A stretch of 33,409 bases of DNA from contig NZ_CAFK01000015.1 of NCBI RefSeq assembly GCF_000239815.1, positions 1 through 33,409 on the forward strand, read 5' to 3'. Source of the stretch: Bradyrhizobium sp. STM 3843 (lineage in GTDB: Bacteria > Pseudomonadota > Alphaproteobacteria > Rhizobiales > Xanthobacteraceae). How positions within the stretch are numbered: the stretch's first letter is position 1; the number at the start of each line of letters is the position of its first letter. The notes under the pieces are model-generated. The model worked only from the letters and a program-made list of their open reading frames with translations. It was not told the DNA's origin and ran no database searches. This document shows, piece after piece, positions 7,731 through 15,013 of this stretch. The translations under genes and the position numbers were made by a program.

Positions 7731-7784
7731 CAAGGATCAACCAAGGATCAACCAAGGATCAGCCAAAAATCAACCAAGGATCAT
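7731..7784. repeat. Five tandem 11-bp units (CAAGGATCAAC)
   Basis: Units start at 7731, 7742, 7753, 7764 and 7775. The first two are exact, the third has a G near the end, the fourth reads CAAAAATCAAC, and the fifth ends in CAT. The last unit contributes the stop codon (7781-7783, minus strand) of the next gene. Confidence 0.75.
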
Positions 7785-8980
7785 TTGTCTCGGCGTCCAT
7801 TGGCCGACGCGAGCGCATCGAGCTGACGCTGCGCTTCCGGCGCTCCCCACTCCCGAGCCCTCTGATACCACGACCGCGACAGCGCCAAATCGGTGGCGGC
7901 ATCGGCGGCGCTTGACTGGTGCGACACGGTCGGATCATAGGTCTGCGCCAGTGCATAGGCCGCGCGCGGATCATGCGCATCGCTGGCTCGAAGCAACAGA
8001 GCCCGCGCGCCCTTCACGTTGCCCATCGCGAGCATCTCCTGCGCGCGCCGGATCAGGCTGCCGACCTCATCAGTGACGGGAGTGACGGCGGGGGTCTTCG
8101 CCGTTTCCGTGGCTGCTGTTTCCGTGCCCGCCGGCGCCGCCGTGGCGGGCTCCGGAGTCGCCGGCGGCGCAGCGGCCACAGGCGCAGCAGGAGGCACGGC
8201 AACCGGAGCAGCCGGGATATCGGCAGCCACCGGCGCAGGCGGTGGAGGCGCCTTCCATCCCAATTGCACCACGGCCGAGACCGAGGCAGCCCCGTCTGCG
8301 CCCCGCAACTCGGCCAGGAGCTTGACCTCGCCGGCAAAGTCCGCCGGTGGCGTCACGACGACGTCTGTGGCGGCCTCTGCCGGAACGCGCCACTCGCCCG
8401 GGCTCGTCTGTGTGCCGGATGTGAGCCGCGACCCGATCGGGAGACCTTTGACGGTGACGGTCGACCCCGGCTCGGCCTTGTCGATGGTGACCCCGAGCTC
8501 GAGCGGCTCGTTGATCGCTCCGCTTTGATTGCGAACGACCAATGTCGGCGGCGGGCGGCGCGGCGCCGCGGTGAACAGCCGCGCCGAGGACCAACCGTGT
8601 TGTTCGGAGGTCGACTGCGCTAGCGGAAACAGAACGGTATAGGCCAGCGCGACCGCGGCTGCGCCGACGGTTGCGATCGCAAAAGTCGCCAGGCTTGGGC
8701 CTGATCTGCCGCGATTCAGCATGGATGCTTTCAACTGTTCGGCTTCCATCTGCTGCCGCAGCGCGGCGGCAACGGCGGTGCTAAAGGCGTCGGATGTGTC
8801 GCCGGGGCGCGTTTCGTTGGTCCCCACGACGCGCAGGTGCGGCGCCGGCTCATCGGTCCGGCGTTGCAGTGACGCGCCGTCATCCTCAGGCGGCACCGTC
8901 GATGCGCTTCTGGCGTCCGATCCCGGTGGCGCATAGTAGGCAAGGCTGTTGGGATCGTGGTTGTGCCTGATGTCATTCAC
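7781..8980 (-). CDS. Membrane-anchored protein with Sel1-like C-terminal repeats
   Basis: This 399-residue protein starts at GTG 8980, with GGGGG five bases upstream. An N-terminal cytoplasmic part of about 95 residues is hydrophilic. It is followed by a single membrane segment at about 97-119 (ATFAIATVGAAAVALAYTVL). The rest should lie outside: a beta-rich domain (about 140-245) with TLVVRNQSGAINEPLELGV, then a Pro/Ala-rich linker (about 246-300), then a helical end (about 310-395). That end contains Sel1/TPR-like units, for example ARALLLRASDAHDPRAAYAL and SRSWYQRAREWGAPEAQRQL. Function is unknown. The layout suggests an envelope scaffold that binds another protein through the repeats. Its upstream region carries two strong inverted repeats, and its stop codon lies in an 11-bp tandem repeat. 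Confidence 0.7.
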   Translation of the reverse strand: MNDIRHNHDPNSLAYYAPPGSDARSASTVPPEDDGASLQRRTDEPAPHLRVVGTNETRPGDTSDAFSTAVAAALRQQMEAEQLKASMLNRGRSGPSLATFAIATVGAAAVALAYTVLFPLAQSTSEQHGWSSARLFTAAPRRPPPTLVVRNQSGAINEPLELGVTIDKAEPGSTVTVKGLPIGSRLTSGTQTSPGEWRVPAEAATDVVVTPPADFAGEVKLLAELRGADGAASVSAVVQLGWKAPPPPAPVAADIPAAPVAVPPAAPVAAAPPATPEPATAAPAGTETAATETAKTPAVTPVTDEVGSLIRRAQEMLAMGNVKGARALLLRASDAHDPRAAYALAQTYDPTVSHQSSAADAATDLALSRSWYQRAREWGAPEAQRQLDALASANGRRDK

Positions 8981-9081
8981 GCTAAACCCCCGCTCACGCT
9001 GAACTCCCCCTCGCTTTCGATTTGGCGACAGCGTGCGTTCACCTTTCGCTCACGCCGGCCATTTTTCACGTGTGTGGCGCA

Positions 9082-9130
9082 TCTGACATTCGCTCCGGCA
9101 TCACCGGCGCAGTCCCAAGCGAATGTCAGA
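9082..9130. repeat. 12-bp perfect inverted repeat, TCTGACATTCGC type
   Basis: TCTGACATTCGC (9082-9093) is perfectly repeated in inverse at 9119-9130 across 25 bases. The same TCTGAC-TTCG core is used again at 9171-9219. Confidence 0.65.
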
Positions 9131-9170
9131 CAAGGCCACACTCGAATCCTGATTTTGCTAGTATCCCTCA

Positions 9171-9219
9171 GTTCTGACATTCGTAGACGCGCGCGCCGCG
9201 ATGGTACGAACGTCAGAAC
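9171..9219. repeat. 15-bp inverted repeat with the same TCTGAC core
   Basis: GTTCTGACATTCGTA (9171-9185) pairs with the inverse at 9205-9219, with one mismatch. Centre-to-centre it is 89 bases from the preceding inverted repeat. Both lie 100-240 bases upstream of the membrane protein start, on its 5' side, so they may be operator sites. Confidence 0.6.
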
Positions 9220-9645
9220 CGAGACACCAGCGAACCCACGCATGCCAACGACCCGGCCGCGCTTCCTCACCGAGGCACGAGCGCATTGCTCATCCCTCCA
9301 CGCCGATACCATCGGAATATCTCTTTCCGATCTCCGCGGCACGACGTGGTAGCTGCCGATGCGCATCCGCTCTTCGCCTCACAGTCCCGGCGGTATTATG
9401 GTCGAAATCTTCGTCCAAAGTGAGGGCGGGTCAAGCCGACGTCCAAAAAAATCCATAATCAAAAGAGAGTAGCTGTCCCATATGCTACTTATGCGTGTCT
9501 TCGCTTGAGGCGAATTTCGAAACGCGAGACCAGGCCGCGCAGGTATTCGCGGCATTCCAGGCCGTCTTGGCAATTCCTGCCGCGCTTGGCAGGAGGCTGG
9601 TGGTCTTGACAGGAGCACTGCAGCGTCGCCTCACATCGGTCCGAC

Positions 9646-10809
9646 CTACGGCGCGGGCTGGCTGCCGTCCCGCTTCATCCAGCCGCGGAATTGCTTGAAC
9701 AACGCCATGGCGTCTTCGTCGCTTATGCGCTGGCCGGTCTTTGCCGCCCTGACTTTGATCCACTCGTCGAACTGCTGTTTGACGGCGCGGTCCCCCTCCG
9801 CCGGAGCGATCTCCGCCAGCAACTCGTCGGCGGCGCGAAAACGCGTCCAGCCGGGGACCGTGGAAGCGAGATTGATCTCGTTCCACTTCGGATGAAATGG
9901 CGGCTGCCTGAACTGGTCGAACCGCTTGAAGAAATATTCCACGAAGCGGGCGACGCGGCGATATCGCTCGCTCTCGGGAGGCCAGTTGTAGACGGCCAGC
10001 ACCTGCGGCACGCCGACCGTCTCGATGCTCTGGCCGGGCTGGAGCAGATTGGGATAGTCGAGTGACGTCAGTGCGGTCGGCACATAATAGTCCTGCAAAG
10101 CCCGCGTATACGGCACCGGCAGGAAGTGGAAGCCCGGCTCCGGCTTGAACTTGGCGAACAGGTCCGTCGGCGCGCCGGTGACGTGCACCACGCCGGCGAT
10201 CTCGCCGGTCCGCATCTTCTCGAGCGCGATCGAATTGTTGATGAACACCTTCTCCGCGTTGATGTGAAGGCGGTCGAAGATGATGCCGCCGGTCAGGTTC
10301 GCCGCACTCCCCGGCGTGTTGAAGCTGACCTTCTTGCCCGCAAGATCCTCGAGCGTCTTGATCTCAGGACGGACATAGACATGCATCTCGTTGATGTAGA
10401 ACGAGCAGATGTACCGGATCCGGTTCTTGATGTTGGCGAGGGTGCCGTTGCGCGCGAACTCGTCGAGCACGTCGGCGGACGTGATCGTGATGTCGACGCC
10501 CTTGAGGTAGAGCAGGTCTTCGATATTGCCCAGCGCCCCGTAGGTGACCATCGGCAGCACCCGCAGGTTCGGCCGGTCGTCGAGCACCTTGGCCATTTCG
10601 GCGGCGAACCGGATGTTGGTGCCTTCCAGCAAGCCGCCGGCGAGGCCGACCGTCCATTCGTTGGACTCCTGGAGCTTGCTGCCTTCGCCGACGGAAGTGG
10701 CCGTGGTCGGACGCCCTCCCTTTATGGCCTGCGCGGCCGCCGGCGCGACGGACGCGACCGCCATGCCCAATCCTGCCGCAAGCAAGCCCATCACCATCGC
10801 TGCCCGCAT
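9646..10809 (-). CDS. TAXI-family TRAP transporter solute-binding protein
   Basis: This 387-residue protein starts at ATG 10809, preceded by AGGGGGA; an in-frame ATG at 10866 has no such site. Residues 1-28 are a signal peptide (MVMGLLAAGLGMAVASVAPAAAQA). The mature protein follows the TAXI pattern: VGLAGGLLEGTNIRFAAEMAK near the N-terminus, DITITSADVLDEF, then EIKTLEDLAGKKVSFNTPGS and MRTGEIAGVVHVTGAP. TAXI receptors bind an organic acid such as glutamate or another carboxylate in the periplasm and hand it to a DctQM-type permease. No TRAP permease gene is visible nearby, so it is an orphan receptor here. The partner may lie elsewhere on the chromosome, or the protein may serve as a sensor. 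The family call is good; the ligand is unknown. Confidence 0.8.
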   Translation of the reverse strand: MRAAMVMGLLAAGLGMAVASVAPAAAQAIKGGRPTTATSVGEGSKLQESNEWTVGLAGGLLEGTNIRFAAEMAKVLDDRPNLRVLPMVTYGALGNIEDLLYLKGVDITITSADVLDEFARNGTLANIKNRIRYICSFYINEMHVYVRPEIKTLEDLAGKKVSFNTPGSAANLTGGIIFDRLHINAEKVFINNSIALEKMRTGEIAGVVHVTGAPTDLFAKFKPEPGFHFLPVPYTRALQDYYVPTALTSLDYPNLLQPGQSIETVGVPQVLAVYNWPPESERYRRVARFVEYFFKRFDQFRQPPFHPKWNEINLASTVPGWTRFRAADELLAEIAPAEGDRAVKQQFDEWIKVRAAKTGQRISDEDAMALFKQFRGWMKRDGSQPAP

Positions 10810-11320
10810 GGCTGATCCCCCTGGCTTGGCCGCGCGCTCGCCGTCTGGCGCGGCTTCTCGTGCCACTATGTCAGAGGTCCTCGGAGCCGGCTACCACTCG
10901 CGGGTGGTGGTGATGCGCAGAGCCCCATGCGCAAGACCGCGGCCAAAAAGCCACGGCCACATTTGCCGCTGACGGTTCGGTCTCAACATTCGGAACTCAT
11001 CCGGGTGTCACGTCTGCGCATGTGGCGGGCAGGGACTACCAGCTAACTGATTGATGTGAGTGGAAGCTTTGGATTTGACGTTCGCAGCTCGATAGTCCGG
11101 CGGGCAACTGGCGAATGCCATGTCCGCTCTGCTGTCGGCCGATGCGGCGACGGACGATGGTGTCAGGCGCCCCTCGCCCCGGCCGTCAGGGACGGCCGCG
11201 CCGCGGCCGCCATGCGGAATACAGCCATCGGTTGTAGGCAGGGGAGTGGCGGATCGGCGGCGGGGACCTAGAATTCAACGCATTCTCGACCGGCCGATGG
11301 CACCGACGTTCATCCGCCTG
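10810..11320. other. Intergenic region upstream of the TAXI receptor
   Basis: No gene is supported. A perfect 7-bp hairpin with GGCCGTC (11181-11187) and GACGGCC (11191-11197) arms is present. Open frames on the plus strand at 11056-11271 and 11120-11527 lack a recognisable domain. Confidence 0.45.
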
Positions 11321-11473
11321 TCACGAACCCCGATCGCAGCCGGCAGCGTGCGCCGCCTGTGCGGCAGCCTCGTAAGCCTGCCGGAATTCCTCCGAGGCCG
11401 GGGCGAAGCGCCGCTTGGCGTCGGCCTGCTGCATCGCCGAATTCAGTTCGAAGCAGCGAGCCGTCGCGCCCAT
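11321..11473 (-). other. Coding-like tail in another frame, likely frameshifted C-terminus
   Basis: Right after the stop of the gene at 11443-11964, another frame stays open for 50 codons, down to TGA at 11321. It reads ARCFELNSAMQQADAKRRF and then APASEEFRQAYEAAAQAAH, with strongly GC-rich third positions and a sensible helical sequence. It overlaps the last ten codons of the preceding gene. The simplest reading is a one-base shift that split one gene. A separate small gene from ATG 11473 is the alternative. Confidence 0.4.
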
Positions 11474-11964
11474 GGGCTGTCATCGTTGCTGATGATGATG
11501 AAATCCTGGGGGAAGCTCGCGATGTAGCTGACATTGAAGATGTCGCCCTGCTGCGGATAATAGACGCCATTGGCCGGCGGATAGACGTTGAAATCCGCAT
11601 CCGTAAAGCTTGTCTCGACGGTCTTGGCGTCAGCCGTCCTGATCAGCACGTTGTGGCCCATCACGCGCTGGTCGTTGTAGGAGTTGCCGGTGTCATACGA
11701 GCCGGTCACCGTCGCCTGACCCTGCATGCCGTAACGGTGGATGAAGTTGGCGGACAGCTCCGTGCCATAGATGAGGTTGCCGACGCCAAGCACGACCCCG
11801 AGCGGGATCGGGATCAGCGTGCGAAACCGCGCCTGGCCATCCGCGCGCGGGCGGAACGGCGGCACGATCTGCGCGCCCAGACCTAAGAAGATGCAGGCGA
11901 ACAAGACGAGAAAGCGCGACTGCGCCAGGTCGTAGAGAACGTGGAGGAGCGTGTCGGTCAGCAT
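11443..11964 (-). CDS. Membrane-associated hypothetical protein, possibly truncated by frameshift
   Basis: This 173-residue protein starts at ATG 11964 with only a weak GAG upstream. Two hydrophobic segments are visible, at about 17-33 (RFLVLFACIFLGLGAQIV) and about 48-66 (TLIPIPLGVVLGVGNLIYG). The rest is a soluble beta-rich domain containing GQATVTGSYDTGNSYNDQRV and a region with VYYPQQGDIFNVSYIASFP. I recognise no named family, but the sequence looks like a well-formed protein. The last residues, SPWARRLAASN, end abruptly at a TGA, while a different frame continues with coding character to 11321. The present 3' end may therefore be produced by a frameshift. There is no clear operon partner. 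Confidence 0.6.
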   Translation of the reverse strand: MLTDTLLHVLYDLAQSRFLVLFACIFLGLGAQIVPPFRPRADGQARFRTLIPIPLGVVLGVGNLIYGTELSANFIHRYGMQGQATVTGSYDTGNSYNDQRVMGHNVLIRTADAKTVETSFTDADFNVYPPANGVYYPQQGDIFNVSYIASFPQDFIIISNDDSPWARRLAASN

Positions 11965-12246
11965 ATCAGGCTCAATCGAAGGAAAGCCTCTCTATGCCTG
12001 ATCGACAACGGCGATTTGACGACAGACAGTTATCGGCTCCGCTCAGGCCCCAGCCGCGCGCCGCACCGCCAGCGTGACGCCGGCCCAGTCGATGTCATCG
12101 CCTTCGATCGCAATCGCAGCGCGTGGCACCGCCGAGACAGGTGCGGGCGGCTCGTAAACTTTTCTTGAAATGTGAAATCGCCCACAGTCGCGCGAGCCGG
12201 CTGCGACGACCTATGCGCATATTGACCCGATTGCGGAGCCTATCCG
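11965..12246. other. Intergenic region, no gene seen
   Basis: I see no supported gene, repeat or RNA here. It separates divergent genes and must carry the promoters for both. I could not assign -35/-10 elements with confidence. Confidence 0.4.
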
Positions 12247-12456
12247 ATGGCACAGGCGTCATTTTCACTAAGGGCCGCCACTTCGGCCCGAACCGCTTCC
12301 CAAGCCACTCCGAAACGTCCAGGCTTTTTCAAATTTCTATCGGCAATGTTGCACCATTCGCGGCGGCTGCAGGCCGAACGCATTCTGAGACAACACGCGC
12401 ATCTGTTTGAGAAGTCCGGTGAAGAGCTTGATCTGACGAAGTTGAGGGATCGTTGA
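12247..12456 (+). CDS. Small basic protein, first of a coupled pair
   Basis: This 69-residue protein starts at ATG 12247, with GCGGAG about 7 bases upstream. It is basic, and its central and C-terminal parts are helical (FFKFLSAMLHHSRRLQAERI, then LRQHAHLFEKSGEELDLTKL). There is no signal peptide and no Cys. The stop codon (TGA 12454-12456) overlaps the ATG of the next gene by one base, a common sign of translational coupling. Its family is unrecognised. The amphipathic, His-containing helix could sit on the membrane next to its single-pass partner, but that is a guess. Confidence 0.6.
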   Translation: MAQASFSLRAATSARTASQATPKRPGFFKFLSAMLHHSRRLQAERILRQHAHLFEKSGEELDLTKLRDR

Positions 12457-12647
12457 TGCCAACCCGTGTGAGAGCGGAGCGCAAGGCTTCCATTCAGCTC
12501 CCGGCCCTGAGTGAGAATATGCTGCTGGTCATGATTGTGGCCGGCTTTTGCGTCCTCCACATCCTGACCGCTGTTTACCTGATGCCGCGATCAGCGTCGG
12601 CGGATGCAACGCCACCGTCTGAAACCGCCGAGGCGATGTTCGACTAG
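12456..12647 (+). CDS. Small single-pass membrane protein, second of a coupled pair
   Basis: This 63-residue protein starts at ATG 12456 inside the TGATG overlap with the previous gene. A short basic N-terminus is followed by one clear membrane segment at about 23-43 (LLVMIVAGFCVLHILTAVYL). An acidic tail (SADATPPSETAEAMFD) follows. The charge distribution predicts the N-terminus inside. Function is unknown. The pair probably works together, and two palindromes follow it before the convergent copper operon. Confidence 0.6.
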   Translation: MPTRVRAERKASIQLPALSENMLLVMIVAGFCVLHILTAVYLMPRSASADATPPSETAEAMFD

Positions 12648-12693
12648 CGGGTCACGCGCGCATTCCGGGACATTCCGGCCTTCGCTGTCGGCG

Positions 12694-12720
12694 CGAAGTC
12701 GGCGTCTAACGCCGACTTCG
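12694..12720. terminator. Strong hairpin between convergent genes
   Basis: CGAAGTCGGCG (12694-12704) and CGCCGACTTCG (12710-12720) form a perfect 11-bp stem with a 5-base loop. It lies 47 bases after the small membrane protein. No U tract follows, but position and strength suit a bidirectional terminator. Confidence 0.5.
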
Positions 12721-12754
12721 TCGCCTTGCGCCCCGGAATGGTCCTGCAGAGGGC

Positions 12755-12775
12755 GACTGCGTCAATGACGCAGTC
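12755..12775. repeat. 21-base perfect palindrome
   Basis: GACTGCGTCA and TGACGCAGTC flank one central A. It lies 45 bases before the stop of the CusF-like gene, whose transcript runs into it. It is probably the second half of the transcript-end structure. Confidence 0.5.
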
Positions 12776-12819
12776 AGACGAACCCGTCCACGGTCTGTAG
12801 CCTCGCGAATGACAGCGCG

Positions 12820-13122
12820 CTACTTGCTCTTCTGCAGCTTGGTCACCGTGTAGCCCGAGGCCTCTTGCGCGGCCTCGAACGTCACCTTGTCACCGACCTT
12901 CACTGTCTTGAGCACAGCAGGGTCCTTGACGCGGTAGACCATCGTCATTGGCTCGTCCATGCCGAGGCTCTTAGCCGGGCCGTGCTTCAACGTGATCTTG
13001 CCTGCGGCCTCGTCGATCTTCTTCACTTCGCCGCTGATGTCGGCGTCCCCGGCCATTGCCGCAGTCAGCGTGAGCGCCGAGGTCAGGGCCGCCGCGGCGG
13101 CAATCCGGAAAAATCGCGTCAT
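12820..13122 (-). CDS. CusF-like periplasmic copper-binding protein
   Basis: This 100-residue protein has a signal peptide (residues 1-24, ending AAMA) and a small OB-fold CusF domain: ISGEVKKIDEAAGKITLKHG, then SLGMDEPMTMVYRV. The likely Cu(I) ligands are His47, Met59 and Met61. In E. coli CusF a Trp packs over the copper; in this protein that area has Met55 instead, as in several alphaproteobacterial relatives. It would bind Cu(I) or Ag(I) in the periplasm and pass it to an exporter or oxidase. It is the last gene of the copper operon, 33 bases after the cupredoxin gene. Downstream palindromes probably end the transcript. Confidence 0.85.
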   Translation of the reverse strand: MTRFFRIAAAAALTSALTLTAAMAGDADISGEVKKIDEAAGKITLKHGPAKSLGMDEPMTMVYRVKDPAVLKTVKVGDKVTFEAAQEASGYTVTKLQKSK

Positions 13123-13155
13123 GTCGTGGTCTCCTTGCTTGGTTGAGTTTGTCCG

Positions 13156-13614
13156 TTACTTGACGGTGACGTGGCCGGTCATGCCGTAGTCGCGATGGTC
13201 GGGGATCAGGCAGGAATATTCGAATGTTCCGGCCTTGGTGAATTTCCATACGATCTCGGCGGTCTTGTTCGGCGCCAGCCGCACGCCGTTCGGCTCGTCG
13301 TGCTCCATGTTCGGAAATTTCTTCATCACCGCCGCATGCTTCAGGTTCTCCTCGGTGGTGGCGAGCAGGAATTCGTGATCCTCCTTGCCGGTGTTGCGAA
13401 GCACGAAGCGGATCTGCTCGCCGCGCTTCACTTCGATGCGCGCCGGGGTGAATTCCATCTCGCTCAACAGCACCTCGATGGTGCGCGCCGGCTGCTTGGG
13501 ATCGCCGGGCTCGCCGGCGGAATAGCCGTGCGCGCCATGGTGCTCATGGCCGAGCGCCGGCGCCGTGGCGATCAGGGCGGCGGCCAGCGCGCCGATCGCG
13601 ATCGAAATCTTCAT
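13156..13614 (-). CDS. Exported cupredoxin (blue copper protein)
   Basis: This 152-residue protein starts at ATG 13614, behind AGGAG. Residues 1-22 are a signal peptide. The mature N-terminus has the His cluster HEHHGAHG (23-30). The plastocyanin-like domain shows the full type 1 copper set: His80 in EDHEF, Cys135 and His140 in SCLIPDH, and Met145 in YGMTG. It would carry electrons or bind copper in the periplasm, most likely serving the multicopper oxidase encoded 44 bases upstream in the same operon. Comparable cupredoxins recur in proteobacterial copper-resistance loci. The fold assignment is firm; its exact partner is inferred from position. Confidence 0.88.
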   Translation of the reverse strand: MKISIAIGALAAALIATAPALGHEHHGAHGYSAGEPGDPKQPARTIEVLLSEMEFTPARIEVKRGEQIRFVLRNTGKEDHEFLLATTEENLKHAAVMKKFPNMEHDEPNGVRLAPNKTAEIVWKFTKAGTFEYSCLIPDHRDYGMTGHVTVK

Positions 13615-13658
13615 CCTAGGTCTCCTGTTGGTTGGGTGTTGCTCGGGTCCGACGGACA

Positions 13659-14996
13659 TCATCGTTGCGTCCCGGTTCGCTTCGCGGCTGGCGGCTGCTG
13701 CCGCGGAGGTCCTGCGCTGGGGGTCTCGACCTCATGGGCCACCGTGCCCGGCGGAAACTGATAGGGGCCGGGATCGCGGTAGTCGTCGCGTGCGAGGTCG
13801 TCGCGCACCTTCAGCACCGTGAACATGCCGCCCATCTCGATTGCGCCGAACTGACCATCACCGGTCATCATCGGCAGCGTGTTGTCGGGCGCGGGCATCT
13901 CCATGTTGCCCATCGCCATGCCGGTTGCGCCCATCACCATCGCATCCGGCGCGAGCTTGCCGACGGCGCGGGCGAGCTCCTTGCGCGACACGCCGATCAG
14001 GTTGCGCATCTCGTGGCCCATCGCGTTCATGGTGTGATGTGATTTGTGGCAGTGGAACGCCCAGTCGCCGGGATTGTCGGCGACGAAGTCGAACGCCCGG
14101 ATGGCGCCGACCGGCACGTCCGTCGTCGTCTCCGGGAGCTGCGCGGTTTCCGGAATCCAGCCGCCATCGGTGCCGGTCACCTGGAAACTGTGGCCATGCA
14201 GATGGATCGGATGATTAGTCATGGTGAGATTGCCGATCCGCACGCGCACTTTGTCGCCGAGCCGCACCGGCATGGGATCGATGCCCGGGAAGACGCGCGC
14301 GTTCCAGGTCCACATGTTGAAGTCGGTCATCTCGTTGACCTGCGGCAGGAAGCTGCCGGGATCGATCCGATAGGTCGACATCACGAAGACGAAGTCGCGA
14401 TCGACGGGACGAAAGCCACGGTCACGCGGATGCACGACGATCATGCCCATCATGCCCATTGCCATCTGCACCATCTCGTCGGAATGCGGGTGGTACATGA
14501 ACGTCCCGCTTTTCTTCATCTCGAACTCATAGACGAAGGTCTTGCCCGGCTTGATGTGCGGCTGCGTCAGTCCGCCGACGCCGTCCATGCCGCAGGGCAG
14601 GATGACGCCGTGCCAGTGCACGCTGGTATATTCGGGCAATTTGTTGGTGACGAAGATGCGAACCTTGTCGCCCTCGACCGCTTCGACGGTCGGTCCGGGG
14701 GATTGCCCGTTATAGCCCCAGAGATGCGCGATCATGCCGGGCGCGAACTCGCGCTCGACGGGCTCGGCAACCAGATGGAATTCCTTCCAGTCGCCGTTCA
14801 TGCGCCAGGGCAGCGTCCAGCCGTTCAGGGTCACGACCGGCTGATAGTCCGGGCCCATGGTCGGATGCAGCGGTGGCTGCGTCGCCGCGCGCTCCATGGT
14901 CGGGGCTTCGGGAATCGCGGCCGCCTGTACCCGGCCGGAGACCGCGCCGGCGCCGACCAGCGCGGCGGTGCTCAGAAGTGTCCTGCGTGAGAACAT
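13659..14996 (-). CDS. Tat-exported multicopper oxidase, copper-resistance type
   Basis: This 445-residue protein starts at ATG 14996, with GGGAG upstream. The N-terminus FSRRTLLSTAALVGAG is a twin-arginine signal, as expected for an oxidase exported folded with copper. All four copper-binding stretches are intact: HWHG (127-130), YHPHSDE (168-174), NHPIHLHGH (261-269) and HCHKSHHTMNAM (315-326), giving type 1 ligands Cys316, His321 and Met326. The C-terminal 90 residues are Met-rich (MVMGATGMAMGNMEM), typical of enzymes that oxidise Cu(I) to the less toxic Cu(II). It is shorter than CopA or PcoA (about 600 residues), so the name copA is not given. It sits between the TolC-type gene and the cupredoxin gene. 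Confidence 0.9.
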   Translation of the reverse strand: MFSRRTLLSTAALVGAGAVSGRVQAAAIPEAPTMERAATQPPLHPTMGPDYQPVVTLNGWTLPWRMNGDWKEFHLVAEPVEREFAPGMIAHLWGYNGQSPGPTVEAVEGDKVRIFVTNKLPEYTSVHWHGVILPCGMDGVGGLTQPHIKPGKTFVYEFEMKKSGTFMYHPHSDEMVQMAMGMMGMIVVHPRDRGFRPVDRDFVFVMSTYRIDPGSFLPQVNEMTDFNMWTWNARVFPGIDPMPVRLGDKVRVRIGNLTMTNHPIHLHGHSFQVTGTDGGWIPETAQLPETTTDVPVGAIRAFDFVADNPGDWAFHCHKSHHTMNAMGHEMRNLIGVSRKELARAVGKLAPDAMVMGATGMAMGNMEMPAPDNTLPMMTGDGQFGAIEMGGMFTVLKVRDDLARDDYRDPGPYQFPPGTVAHEVETPSAGPPRQQPPAAKRTGTQR

Positions 14997-15013
14997 TCGA
15001 ATGTCTCCCTTTG

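Larger units (their letters stand above)
7389..7780. other. Convergent intergenic region with tandem repeats and a hairpin
   Basis: No gene is supported here. It holds two perfect 11-bp units at 7639-7660, a 10-bp hairpin at 7680-7704 and a five-unit 11-bp repeat at 7731-7784. All lie between two convergent genes. Confidence 0.55.
8981..9645. other. Intergenic region with paired inverted repeats
   Basis: No gene is supported in these 665 bases. It contains inverted repeats at 9082-9130 and 9171-9219, upstream of the Sel1-like membrane protein. A short hairpin with 7-bp arms lies at 9575-9594, about 50 bases after the stop of the TAXI receptor gene and possibly at its transcript end. Reading frames on both strands at 8977-9366 and 9379-9698 lack ribosome-binding sites and recognisable domains. 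Confidence 0.5.

Noticed and set aside
7639..7784. CRISPR array
   Set aside because: Units are 11 bp in direct contact, with no spacers and no cas genes.
8977..9366. Minus-strand frame over the inverted repeats
   Set aside because: Arg/Cys-rich sequence without domain or ribosome-binding site. It covers structured repeats, so it is probably chance.
9495..9698. Plus-strand frame next to the TAXI gene
   Set aside because: The first 45 codons look mildly coding, but the frame starts at a GTG without a ribosome-binding site and then runs antisense into the TAXI gene.
11056..11527. Plus-strand frames in the gap after the TAXI gene
   Set aside because: Low-complexity Arg/Ala-rich products. The second overlaps the better-supported minus-strand gene.
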